62,613 nucleotides of DNA from a virus. Positions 7,560 to 15,194 of the stretch are shown here, one piece after another. Below the pieces are notes generated by a model, which made no database searches, was not told the origin of the DNA, and worked only from the letters and a program-made list of their open reading frames with translations. Location: IMG/VR virus record IMGVR_UViG_3300040801_005541, positions 1-62,613 of that record, one strand, 5' to 3'. The position numbers and the translations under genes were made by a program. Positions within the stretch are counted from its first letter, which is position 1. Every line of letters starts with the position of its first letter.

Positions 7560-9877
7560 AGTGGTGGAACCCGGACGGACCTTGGCAGCTCGTTGCTATC
7601 GACCCGGAACAGAAGGGCAACCTGGTCGGGCGGACGTTCACCGACCTCGACGAGGCGGTCCAGTTCGCCAAGGACCAGAACCAACGGAGCAACATCTACT
7701 ACACGCTGAACTCGCTCCGTCGGGAAGTGAACTCGAAGCCGACCCGGAAGGACATCCGCTCGATGGACTGGCTCCACGTCGACGTCGACCCTCGCGTCGG
7801 CGAAGACCTGGAGGAGGAGCAGAAGCGGATCGAAGGATTCCTGCGCCAGTTCGAGCCGCGACCCTCGGCGCTGATCTTCTCCGGAGGAGGCTACCAAGCC
7901 CTGTGGCGCCTCAAGGAGCCGATCGAGATTGAGGGACGCCAGTCAGCCTACGACGACGCGAAGCGGTACAACAAGCAGCTGGAGATCCTCTTCGACGCCG
8001 ACGCCTGCCACAACGTCGACCGGCTGATGCGGCTCCCGGGAACGGTGAACTGGCCCGACGAGAAGAAGCGAAAGAAGGGGCGAAAGCCGACCATGGCCCG
8101 GATCGTCTGGGCCTCCGTCGACGACCACGAGCTGGGCGGAGTCTTCACGAAGGCGCCAGACGTCCAGAGCGACTCCCGACTCCCCACGGAGCGGTCCGTC
8201 GAGATCTCCGGCAACGTCGAGCGCCTCGACTCGACCGACGGGTTGGGGCTCCCGAGCCTCTGCCGCGGAGTCATCGCGAACGGCGAGGACCCGGACGACC
8301 CAGACCGGTTCGACGGCGACCGGAGTCAGGCGGTCTTCTACGTCTGCTGTGAGATGGTCCGGTGTGAGGTCCCTGATGAGACGATCTTCGCGATAATCAC
8401 CGACCCGGACTGGGCGATCTCGGCCCACGTCCTCGACCAGGGACGTCCGGAGGAGTACGCCATCCGCCAGATCGAGCGGGCGAAGGAGCACGCCATCGAC
8501 GAAGACCTCTGCGCGCTCAACGACGAGTTCGCCGTGGTCGGCGGCTCCCAGGTCCGGATCCTCCAGCAGTGGTTCAACGCTCAGCGCGGTGAGACGGAGT
8601 TCCGCTTCCTCACCAAGTCCGACTTCGTCCTCCTCCTCAGCGGGCGGTACCGGGAGATTGACCTGGGCGACGGGAAGGTGAAGGAGATCCCACTCGCCCT
8701 GTGGTGGCTGAATCATCCCCAACATCGGGTCTACGGCGGCGTGACCTTCGACCCGAACCGGTCCGTGAAGGGAGTCCTCAACCTTTGGCAGGGCTTCGCC
8801 TGCGAGGCGATCCCTGGAGACGTCGATCTGTTCTTCGAGCACATCAGGGAGAACCTCTGCGGCGGCGATGAGGAGCGGTTCAACTACCTCATTGGCTGGA
8901 TGGCGAACGCCGTCCAGAACCCGGGCGAGCCGGGCCAAGTCGCCGTCGTCCTTCGCGGAAAGCAGGGCACCGGCAAGGGCGTCTTCGCCCACAACTTCGG
9001 TCGGCTCTTCGGTCGGAACTACCTCCCGGTGCGCGACTCCTCGCACATCTTCGGCCAGTTCAACGGCCACCTCCGGGAGTGCGTGTTCCTCTTCGCGGAC
9101 GAGAGCTTCTGGGTCGAGTCGACCAAGCAGAAGTCGCTCCTGAAGAACCTCATCACCGAGCCGGAGTTCATGCTGGAGCAGAAGGGTCGCGACGCGACGC
9201 GGGCGCATAACTGTGTCCACCTCGTGATGGCCTCGAATGAACAGTGGGTCGTCCCGGTCGAGGGTCTGGACCGGCGCTTCTTCGTCCTCGACGTGAGCGA
9301 CGCCCGACTCCGTGACGGCGAGTACTTCGGCCGGATCGCCGCGCAGATGGAGTCGGGAGGCTACGAAGCCCTGCTGCACTACCTCCTGAACTACGACCTG
9401 AGCGAGTTCGACGTCCGGAAGTTCCCGGCGACCGAGGCCCACAGCGACCAGTTCCAGTTGACGCTCCGCGGGTTCGATGCCTGGTGGTTCGAGAAGCTCC
9501 GCGACGGGCGACTCCTCGCCGACTCGGACGACGACGACGGTTGGCCGGACTGGGTCTTCAAGAGCGAACTCCAGCACGACTACCTCGCGAACGCCGTGCG
9601 CTGGAGCGCCAGCGAGAAGTCGACGCAGATCGCCCTCGCAAAGAGGCTCTCCGCGGTCCTGCCGGATGGCCTGGTCTCGGGTAAGCTCAGAGGGACGCAC
9701 ACCGTCCGGACGATGGGCGGCGACATCATCCAGCAGAAGGGTCCGTTGATCTATCGGATCCCGTCGCTGGAGGCGTGCCGAGCCTTCTGGGACTCGCAGC
9801 GCGGCTCCTATCCCTGGTCTGACATCGAGCACGTGGAGAACGATGACGAAGAAGAAACCCGTGGCCGCCCGTTCTAA
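7520..9877 (+). CDS. Primase-helicase (AEP-like primase plus SF3 helicase)
   Basis: 785 residues. The N-terminal third has the archaeo-eukaryotic primase-like pattern WLHVDVDP followed by SGGGYQALWRL and NVDRLMRLPGT. The C-terminal half is a D5/SF3-type helicase: Walker A GKQGTGKG, Walker B-like FLFADES, then NLITEPEFMLEQKGRD and an Arg-finger region GLDRRFFVLDV. It would make primers and unwind DNA for the polymerase. ATG 7520 has no clear Shine-Dalgarno site and overlaps the nuclease gene, so translation is probably coupled. Confidence 0.85.
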   Translation: MPNPKPDDARTFLKWWNPDGPWQLVAIDPEQKGNLVGRTFTDLDEAVQFAKDQNQRSNIYYTLNSLRREVNSKPTRKDIRSMDWLHVDVDPRVGEDLEEEQKRIEGFLRQFEPRPSALIFSGGGYQALWRLKEPIEIEGRQSAYDDAKRYNKQLEILFDADACHNVDRLMRLPGTVNWPDEKKRKKGRKPTMARIVWASVDDHELGGVFTKAPDVQSDSRLPTERSVEISGNVERLDSTDGLGLPSLCRGVIANGEDPDDPDRFDGDRSQAVFYVCCEMVRCEVPDETIFAIITDPDWAISAHVLDQGRPEEYAIRQIERAKEHAIDEDLCALNDEFAVVGGSQVRILQQWFNAQRGETEFRFLTKSDFVLLLSGRYREIDLGDGKVKEIPLALWWLNHPQHRVYGGVTFDPNRSVKGVLNLWQGFACEAIPGDVDLFFEHIRENLCGGDEERFNYLIGWMANAVQNPGEPGQVAVVLRGKQGTGKGVFAHNFGRLFGRNYLPVRDSSHIFGQFNGHLRECVFLFADESFWVESTKQKSLLKNLITEPEFMLEQKGRDATRAHNCVHLVMASNEQWVVPVEGLDRRFFVLDVSDARLRDGEYFGRIAAQMESGGYEALLHYLLNYDLSEFDVRKFPATEAHSDQFQLTLRGFDAWWFEKLRDGRLLADSDDDDGWPDWVFKSELQHDYLANAVRWSASEKSTQIALAKRLSAVLPDGLVSGKLRGTHTVRTMGGDIIQQKGPLIYRIPSLEACRAFWDSQRGSYPWSDIEHVENDDEEETRGRPF

Positions 9878-10121
9878 ATCGAGGGTAAGCTACCCTGCGG
9901 AGCTTCGCTCAAGGGCGAAGGTCTACCAAGCTGGACTGGTGACGATCGCGGTCCAGTTCCCCGACGGAACGAAGATGGAGCAGCAAGGGACCGCCGACGT
10001 CCTGGGCTGCCAGTTCGCGAAGTGGGCGATGGCCCTCCTCTTCGCGGACGACGTGAAGAACCTCCCTGACCTCGAACGAACGCTGAAGGAGCTACTCGAT
10101 GCACCAATCAACGAAGAATGA
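9843..10121 (+). CDS. Hypothetical protein
   Basis: 92 residues, with a basic N-terminus (MTKKKPVAARSKSR) and a helical acidic C-terminus. It starts inside the end of the primase-helicase gene with a GGAGA ribosome site 7-8 bases upstream. Not recognised. Confidence 0.6.
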   Translation: MTKKKPVAARSKSRVSYPAELRSRAKVYQAGLVTIAVQFPDGTKMEQQGTADVLGCQFAKWAMALLFADDVKNLPDLERTLKELLDAPINEE

Positions 10122-10539
10122 CCTGCAGAACCTTTCGAACTGGATGAACGACATCCTTGCCCTCGACCCAATCCTCGAAGAACTGGAGCCGCTGACCGGT
10201 GACGAGTTCTTCCCGGGCGCCTCCTACGCCACGATCACCTCGCTGATCGGGTCCAATCCGCGGATCCTCGCCTACAAGGTCGAGTCGCCGAAGGCGCTCG
10301 CGCCGCTGCTGAAGGCGCTCCGCGCCGGCGGCTGGAAGCGGACCGCCTCGTCCTCCTCGAAGCTCCGGCTCCAGGTCTGCTATTCACGCGACGGCTTCAC
10401 GCTGGAGCTGGACGTCCACTTCGTCGAGACCGAGACCCAGCGCTGCCGGTTGGTCCCGGTCGGCGAGGAGTTGAAGCCGGTCTACAAGGAGCTGTGCGGC
10501 GAGGAACTCGCGGCGTGGGAGGCTACCCATGAAGCGTGA
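10099..10539 (+). CDS. Hypothetical protein
   Basis: 146 residues with AGGAG ahead of ATG 10099. The N-terminus is acidic and helical, followed by an alpha/beta segment with APLLKALRAGGWKR. No family is recognised. It overlaps both neighbours. Confidence 0.65.
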   Translation: MHQSTKNDLQNLSNWMNDILALDPILEELEPLTGDEFFPGASYATITSLIGSNPRILAYKVESPKALAPLLKALRAGGWKRTASSSSKLRLQVCYSRDGFTLELDVHFVETETQRCRLVPVGEELKPVYKELCGEELAAWEATHEA

Positions 10540-10852
10540 GTGGGTCGTGGAGCGCCTCTTCCCGGACGCCGACGGTCGAGCGGTGCTGTTGCTCTTCCTC
10601 CAGGACGCCGACCGGATCTCCCTGGTCGAGACGGAAGGGAGGTGGGACGTCTCCGCCCGCTTCCCGTTCTTCGTCGCGGCGGAGCCGGACGGGACCGTGG
10701 TCCGCGCCGGTTGGGCTCTTGGCCAGATTCTCGAAGCCGAGGTCCACCGCCGAACCCTCGACCGTATCGGCCTCCTCCCGCGGGAAGTCATCGGCGGCTA
10801 CCAAACTGAGGTCGCCATCCGCTTCCCGCGGAGGTATGATTCAGCACGATGA
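10529..10852 (+). CDS. Hypothetical protein
   Basis: 107 residues with GGGAGG upstream of its ATG. Beta-rich at the start (residues 4-45), then helical. No recognisable motif. It sits between another unknown and a lipoprotein. Confidence 0.6.
   Translation: MKREWVVERLFPDADGRAVLLLFLQDADRISLVETEGRWDVSARFPFFVAAEPDGTVVRAGWALGQILEAEVHRRTLDRIGLLPREVIGGYQTEVAIRFPRRYDSAR
10817..10840 (+). promoter_or_regulatory. Possible promoter inside the upstream gene, for the lipoprotein
   Basis: TATGAT at 10835-10840 is a strong -10 match and lies 8 bases before ATG 10849. That gene has no Shine-Dalgarno site, so a near-leaderless transcript is possible. The -35 (about 10811-10816, GTCGCC) is weak. The spacer holds CCGC and GCGG arms, as in the better promoters of this genome. 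Confidence 0.3.
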
Positions 10853-11076
10853 AGAAGACGCTGACGATCCTCGCCCTGTTCCTCGTCCTCCCGAGTTGCT
10901 CGCTCTGGGAGAGCGCCCTGATCGCCGCGATGACCCCCGATGAGCCGACCTACCACGACGGCTACGGTCCCGGCGAGTCCCACTTTGGTCAGTCGACCCT
11001 CCACATGAACCACAAGGTGGTCGGTCGAGCCGCTACCCTCTCCCGCCGTCTCCGAACCCGCTTGGGCAACCGATGA
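10849..11076 (+). CDS. Small lipoprotein
   Basis: 75 residues. The N-terminus has a Lys-Lys start, a hydrophobic stretch LTILALFLVL and a lipobox LPSC, so cleavage and lipidation at Cys17 are expected. The rest is short, polar and His-rich in the middle. Phage lipoproteins serve as outer spanin subunits or in superinfection exclusion; neither can be chosen here. The start overlaps the upstream stop as ATGA. Confidence 0.7.
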   Translation: MKKTLTILALFLVLPSCSLWESALIAAMTPDEPTYHDGYGPGESHFGQSTLHMNHKVVGRAATLSRRLRTRLGNR

Positions 11077-11369
11077 CCCACCCGACCTTCGATCTGATCC
11101 TCCGCCGCGCCTTCGACCGCCACGTCCTGACGGACGTCAACGTCGAGTACTACATGAACCACCACCTCGACTCGATGGTGATTCAGTTCAAGAAGTCGAT
11201 CGAGACGGAGGTGTTCCGCCGCGAGGAGAAGGAGTCAGTGTCGGTCCCGGCTGACTGGTGGTCTCACGTGAAGAGGGACCTGTTGCCGCGGTGGATCGCC
11301 CGTAGGCTCTCGCCGCCGAAGCTGAAGCGCATCCCCATCCTTGTGAAGCTCACCCTAGTTCCCCGATGA
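11073..11369 (+). CDS. Hypothetical protein
   Basis: 98 residues, basic, helical, with no recognised motif. 4-base overlaps at both ends place it in an operon with the lipoprotein and the large unknown gene that follows. Confidence 0.6.
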   Translation: MTHPTFDLILRRAFDRHVLTDVNVEYYMNHHLDSMVIQFKKSIETEVFRREEKESVSVPADWWSHVKRDLLPRWIARRLSPPKLKRIPILVKLTLVPR

Positions 11370-13321
11370 TCTCCATCCAACACGCCTCCCCGGTCCCGGT
11401 CCCTGCGGACTGGGTCGAGATCCCCCACGACGCCGACGTCGGTCCGTTCGCCGACCTCATCCTCCGGGACGGGCGGATCGCCCACGCCTGGCGGACCGGG
11501 TCCGCCGGCCGACAGACGACCTTCTACCACGCCCTGGTCTCCGACTTCGGTCCGGAGGTCGTCGAGGGCCAGTTGTTCCCGACGAAGGACCACCGAACGC
11601 CCTGGGACGAACTTCCCCGACATCCCTCCGCGTTCCGCTTCGACGTGACCATCGACGACTTCGTCGGCGTCGAGCCGGGCAAGTTCGTCGAGGACGACGG
11701 CGACCTCGTCGTCCGCGTCTCCCCTCGGTTCCTCCCTCTCCATCCAATCGTCGAGGTCGACATCACCCTCCAGCGGTTCTCACTCATGGAGAACGGCGGA
11801 CCCGTCGACATCGAGATCGACTTCGGCGAGGGCGCGACCGTCGTGATCCCGCCGGAGTCCGCCGGCTTCCTCGACCTCTCCGAGGGACCGACGAAGGGAG
11901 TGCTCACGATTGCGCCCTCCGGCCTGGACTGGGGAACTCGTCCGACCTACACGGTCCGGGTCTTCTACGACACGCCCAACTCCTTCTTCGACGGTCCGCT
12001 GAAGGCGGCGGCGGCGTTCGGCGCTCCCCGGGCGAGTTGCCTCCCGCGGCGTTGGTTCCCGCTCGGCGTTACCCCGCGGACCGACCACCACGTTGAGGAG
12101 TTCTTCCGCTCCGAGCTTCTCCAGTGGGACCTCGACGAGCAGAAGAACTACGACGACCGCCGACCCTTCAGCCAGGCGTTGGTCGCCGGCAACGCCGGGT
12201 CCCAGCGGTTCGGGACGTCCTTTGACGGCGTGATCTTCTCGCTGCCGCCCGTCGAGGCGTACCGCATCATGCGGATCGCCGCCGAGGACGAACTCCTCCG
12301 CCCGGTCCACTGGCTCGACGAGGACGGCGAGCTGGCGACCGCCGCCGACTTCCCCTGCACGAAGACGGACCTGCGGGTACCGTTCCGCCAGCACAGTCCG
12401 AACTCGGACCTCCCGGAGGTGATCGGTGGATGGCCGCCGCGGACGACGCCTCACGGCGGTCGGACCGCCGACGACGACGAGCACACCGACGACCTCGGGT
12501 TGTTCGCCTTCCTCGCCCTGGTTGGGCGCGGCTCGAAGCCGTTCTGGGACTGCCTTGACCAGATCATGGAGCGGGAGGCGGCGGACTCCCGCCTTCACTC
12601 TGGGAACATCGAGCAAACTCGCGGCGTCGGTCGGTCCCGCTCGACGATGGCGAAGGCGTGCTGGCTCCGCCCGGAGAACGAGGCCTGGAAGTTCATCCTC
12701 TCGACCTTCTGGACCCACGTCGGAGCGAAGGCGGAGTGGAACAAGTCGACCGCCGGACCGCTGAAGCCGATCAAGACAATCGGTCCGGACCTCCGGATCC
12801 TGAACGGCGAGCACCGCGGGTTCATGCTGTACGAGCACGCGACCGTCGTCCAGGCGCTGGTCGAGTCGGCGCACGTCCTCGACGGCGGAGAACGGCTGGC
12901 CTGCCTCGCGGCGGCGCGGACGGTCGCCGAGACGATCCTCCGGTTGGCCTGTAACGGCGAAGCGCCCTGGCCGAAGTGGCTGGCCTACGTCGTCGGCGTT
13001 CCGCACGTCGGCTCGGGCCACGACGGCTACGCGACCGGTGAGATGCCGCCTCCGGGCTTCGAGACGCCCGGGACGAAGGTCCACGAGAGCTGGGTGAACG
13101 GCTCCCCGGGTCGAGGCTGGACCCGTTGGGCCGGCCGGGCAGCCTACCTCCTCCTGTATCTCGACGACCTCGAAGGCGTCTCCAGCGCCCAATCGGAGAC
13201 GGCTCGGCTGATCGTCGAGGCGTTGGAGAACAACCTCCCGGCGTCGAGCGGGCACCGCGCGGAGCACTTCCGGATGACCGCCGCGCCGGTCGCCGAGGAG
13301 GATGCTCCCTTGGATTCCTGA
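11366..13321 (+). CDS. Large protein of unknown function
   Basis: 651 residues, not recognised. Residues about 1-210 look beta-rich and Ig-like, with many Asp, Gly and Pro. Residues 210-420 hold DDRRPFSQALVAGNAGSQRFGTS-type segments and GGRTADDDEHTDD. From about 470 the pattern is helical repeats (HATVVQALVESAHVL, GRAAYLLLYLDDL) like an alpha-helical toroid. It could be a virion or host-surface-acting protein, but it lies in the early arm away from the tail genes. No catalytic motif is convincing. Confidence 0.6.
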   Translation: MISIQHASPVPVPADWVEIPHDADVGPFADLILRDGRIAHAWRTGSAGRQTTFYHALVSDFGPEVVEGQLFPTKDHRTPWDELPRHPSAFRFDVTIDDFVGVEPGKFVEDDGDLVVRVSPRFLPLHPIVEVDITLQRFSLMENGGPVDIEIDFGEGATVVIPPESAGFLDLSEGPTKGVLTIAPSGLDWGTRPTYTVRVFYDTPNSFFDGPLKAAAAFGAPRASCLPRRWFPLGVTPRTDHHVEEFFRSELLQWDLDEQKNYDDRRPFSQALVAGNAGSQRFGTSFDGVIFSLPPVEAYRIMRIAAEDELLRPVHWLDEDGELATAADFPCTKTDLRVPFRQHSPNSDLPEVIGGWPPRTTPHGGRTADDDEHTDDLGLFAFLALVGRGSKPFWDCLDQIMEREAADSRLHSGNIEQTRGVGRSRSTMAKACWLRPENEAWKFILSTFWTHVGAKAEWNKSTAGPLKPIKTIGPDLRILNGEHRGFMLYEHATVVQALVESAHVLDGGERLACLAAARTVAETILRLACNGEAPWPKWLAYVVGVPHVGSGHDGYATGEMPPPGFETPGTKVHESWVNGSPGRGWTRWAGRAAYLLLYLDDLEGVSSAQSETARLIVEALENNLPASSGHRAEHFRMTAAPVAEEDAPLDS

Positions 13322-13368
13322 AACAAAGACTAAAGCCGGCGGCGGAAAAAGTGGATAGGTAGGCAGCC

Positions 13369-13623
13369 ATGAACACCCACCGCGCACGATACTTCGCCCG
13401 CCGCCGCGCCTTCCTGGCCTCCCTCGTCGTCGAGGAGGGACTGTGCCGGCTGTGCGAGCGCCGGTCCTCGGTCGAGAACTCGGTCGGTCCGACCGTCGTC
13501 GTCCCGGTCGCCGCTCAGATGAACCTCTGGGGCTCCTCGACCGTCCGCGTCTGCGGCGGCTGCCTCCGGAAATGGTACAACGCTGAGATCCGAGGCCAAG
13601 ATGTTGCCTCCCTCTCCCAGTGA
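13369..13623 (+). CDS. Small zinc-ribbon-like protein
   Basis: 84 residues with two CxxC pairs, CRLC near residue 25-28 and CGGC about 35 residues later, flanked by basic N-terminal residues. This spacing suits a zinc knuckle, perhaps an HNH-like remnant or DNA-binding ribbon. No nuclease residues are evident. Its end overlaps the promoter of the DUF932 gene. Confidence 0.55.
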   Translation: MNTHRARYFARRRAFLASLVVEEGLCRLCERRSSVENSVGPTVVVPVAAQMNLWGSSTVRVCGGCLRKWYNAEIRGQDVASLSQ

Positions 13624-13632
13624 GGGTAGGAT
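13604..13632 (+). promoter_or_regulatory. Palindromic-spacer promoter for the DUF932 gene
   Basis: TTGCCT (13604-13609), a 17-base spacer, and TAGGAT (13627-13632) followed by TC. The spacer carries inverted arms CCCTC and GAGGG. The same hexamers at the same spacing drive the leftward accessory operons at 47.7-51.3 kb, so this is one regulated promoter family found on both strands. Confidence 0.7.
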
Positions 13633-13665
13633 TCAGCGAACCCGAACCCTGAAGAGGAAACAAAG

Positions 13666-14679
13666 ATGTCCCACGAAATCACGAACAACGACTCCTTCGG
13701 CTACGTCGGCGAGAAGGCCTGGCACGGTCTCGGCCTGGAACTCCCCGAGGGCCTGGGCGCCGTCGACGCCTTCGAGCGCCTCGGCCTCGACTGGAAGACC
13801 GACCTGCTGCCGGTCTACGCTGAGAGGTTCACCGAGAACGGCATCGACCGCGTCGAGGTCCCGTCCCACAGGCTCCACGTCCGGAGCGACACCGGCAACG
13901 TCCTCGGCATGGTCTCGGACGGCTACAAGGCTCTGGAGAACCGCGAGCTGGCCGAGATGGCCGACGCCTTCGCCGGCGCGGACCGGGCGATCACCGTCGA
14001 GACCGCCGGCTCCCTGTACAATGAGCGCCGGGTGTACGCCCTCGTGAAGCTCCCGGGCGAGATCCGCGCCGCCTCCGAGGACCTGAGCGTGCCCTACCTC
14101 CTCCTGGCGAACGGCCACGGCGGGACCGCCGCCTTTTCGATCCTCCCGACCGCCGTCCGCGTCGTCTGCGCGAACACGATGAACTACGCCGTCCACAAGG
14201 ACGGAATCCGCGGGATGAGCTTCCGCCACACGGGAGACTTCCAGGCCAAGCTCGACGCCGCCCGGACCGTCCTCGGCGCGGCGAAGGATGAGACCGAGAA
14301 GTTCCAGGAGAAGGTGACCGCCCTGGTGGGCGCCGACCTCTCGGTCGGTCAGGCCAAGGAGTTCATCGAGAAGGCCTGGGACGCCTCCTTCGGGAAGCCG
14401 GTGAAGACCCTCGGCGAGGAAGCCCTGGCCCGCTACGTCGCCCGCCGCGAGCGGGACGTCACCCAGATCTTGGGAATGATGGACAATGAGCGGAACTCCC
14501 TCCCGGGGATCCGCGGGACCGCCTGGGCGGCGCTCAACGCCGTGACCGAGTTCCACGACCACGTCCGCGGTTGGTTCAAGGACGCGGACAAGTCGGAGGG
14601 TCGGGTCGCCTCGAACCTCTTCGGGACCTCCTCGGCGGCGAAGCGGAAGGCGATGAAGCTCGCCCTCGCGATGGTCTGA
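13666..14679 (+). CDS. DUF932 family phage/plasmid-like protein
   Basis: 337 residues beginning with MSHEIT and containing VGEKAWHGLG, the hallmark of the DUF932 (TIGR03299) family found in phages and plasmids. The function of the family is not settled; it often lies near replication or recombination genes. A GAAGAGG ribosome site precedes the ATG. It has its own promoter from the palindromic-spacer family, so it is likely co-regulated with the leftward accessory cluster. Confidence 0.85.
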   Translation: MSHEITNNDSFGYVGEKAWHGLGLELPEGLGAVDAFERLGLDWKTDLLPVYAERFTENGIDRVEVPSHRLHVRSDTGNVLGMVSDGYKALENRELAEMADAFAGADRAITVETAGSLYNERRVYALVKLPGEIRAASEDLSVPYLLLANGHGGTAAFSILPTAVRVVCANTMNYAVHKDGIRGMSFRHTGDFQAKLDAARTVLGAAKDETEKFQEKVTALVGADLSVGQAKEFIEKAWDASFGKPVKTLGEEALARYVARRERDVTQILGMMDNERNSLPGIRGTAWAALNAVTEFHDHVRGWFKDADKSEGRVASNLFGTSSAAKRKAMKLALAMV

Positions 14680-14690
14680 GCGGGAAAGCG

Positions 14691-14749
14691 GTGCCGGCTT
14701 CCGCGGGAAACGGGTATCCTCCGGGAACCCGTTTTCCCACAGGAGGATA
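14691..14749 (+). promoter_or_regulatory. Promoter-like hairpin with Shine-Dalgarno complement
   Basis: An 11-bp stem (14705-14715 with 14727-14738, one bulge) encloses the loop ATCCTCC, complementary to the downstream ribosome site GGAGGAT at 14742-14748. The same stretch also reads as a promoter: GTGCCG at 14691, 18-base spacer, TATCCT at 14715-14720. If transcription starts at the latter, the stem is mostly untranscribed, so the two readings compete. Confidence 0.4.
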
Positions 14750-14751
14750 GC

Positions 14752-15048
14752 ATGGCAGCAAAGCGCCGTCGTCGGAAGAAGCCGGAGGACCGGCTCGCCG
14801 AGTTCTTGGAAGCCGAGGAGAAGAAGCTCGCGATGAAGCGGTGCGGAACGTGCTCGCACGAACCGACCCGCGAGATCGTCTCCGCCCACCTCGACAAGAT
14901 TCAGATGGGGGAGACGACGATCTCCCTGAGCTACGTTCACGCGAACCTCCTCATGGACATGGGAGGACCGAAGAACTACGAAAGCGTGAAGCGTCACGTC
15001 CGCCAGTGCCTGAAGCGGGACGTCCGGACCGGGGAGCCGCTGGCATGA
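14752..15048 (+). CDS. Hypothetical Cys-containing basic protein
   Basis: 98 residues with a very basic N-terminus (KRRRRKK), a CGTC pair near residue 31, and a later Cys in RQCLKRD. It has the best ribosome site in the region (AGGAGG, 5-6 bases upstream). It may bind DNA through a metal site, but no family is recognised. It heads an operon running to about 18.8 kb. Confidence 0.6.
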   Translation: MAAKRRRRKKPEDRLAEFLEAEEKKLAMKRCGTCSHEPTREIVSAHLDKIQMGETTISLSYVHANLLMDMGGPKNYESVKRHVRQCLKRDVRTGEPLA

Positions 15049-15194
15049 AGAAGATCGAAGAGCTGGTCCATGCCTACTACTGGCTGGGCGTCGCCCGACG
15101 CGAGGAACGGATCACCGACGAGGAGTATGAGCGACTCACAAAGAAGATCGCCGATCGCCTCCTGAAGATCATTCGCAAGGAGCTTCGGAAATGA
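15045..15194 (+). CDS. Small helical protein
   Basis: 49 residues, charged and almost entirely helical (EELVHAYYWLGVARREE). It begins at an ATGA overlap with the previous stop and ends in an ATGA overlap with the phosphoesterase. Not recognised. Confidence 0.6.
   Translation: MKKIEELVHAYYWLGVARREERITDEEYERLTKKIADRLLKIIRKELRK

Noticed and set aside
7943-9832. 629-codon minus-strand frame
   Set aside because: It is a shadow of the primase-helicase gene, whose motifs are clear on the plus strand.
11780-13663. 627-codon minus-strand frame
   Set aside because: Arg/Pro/Gly-rich shadow of the 651-residue plus-strand gene, without any motif.
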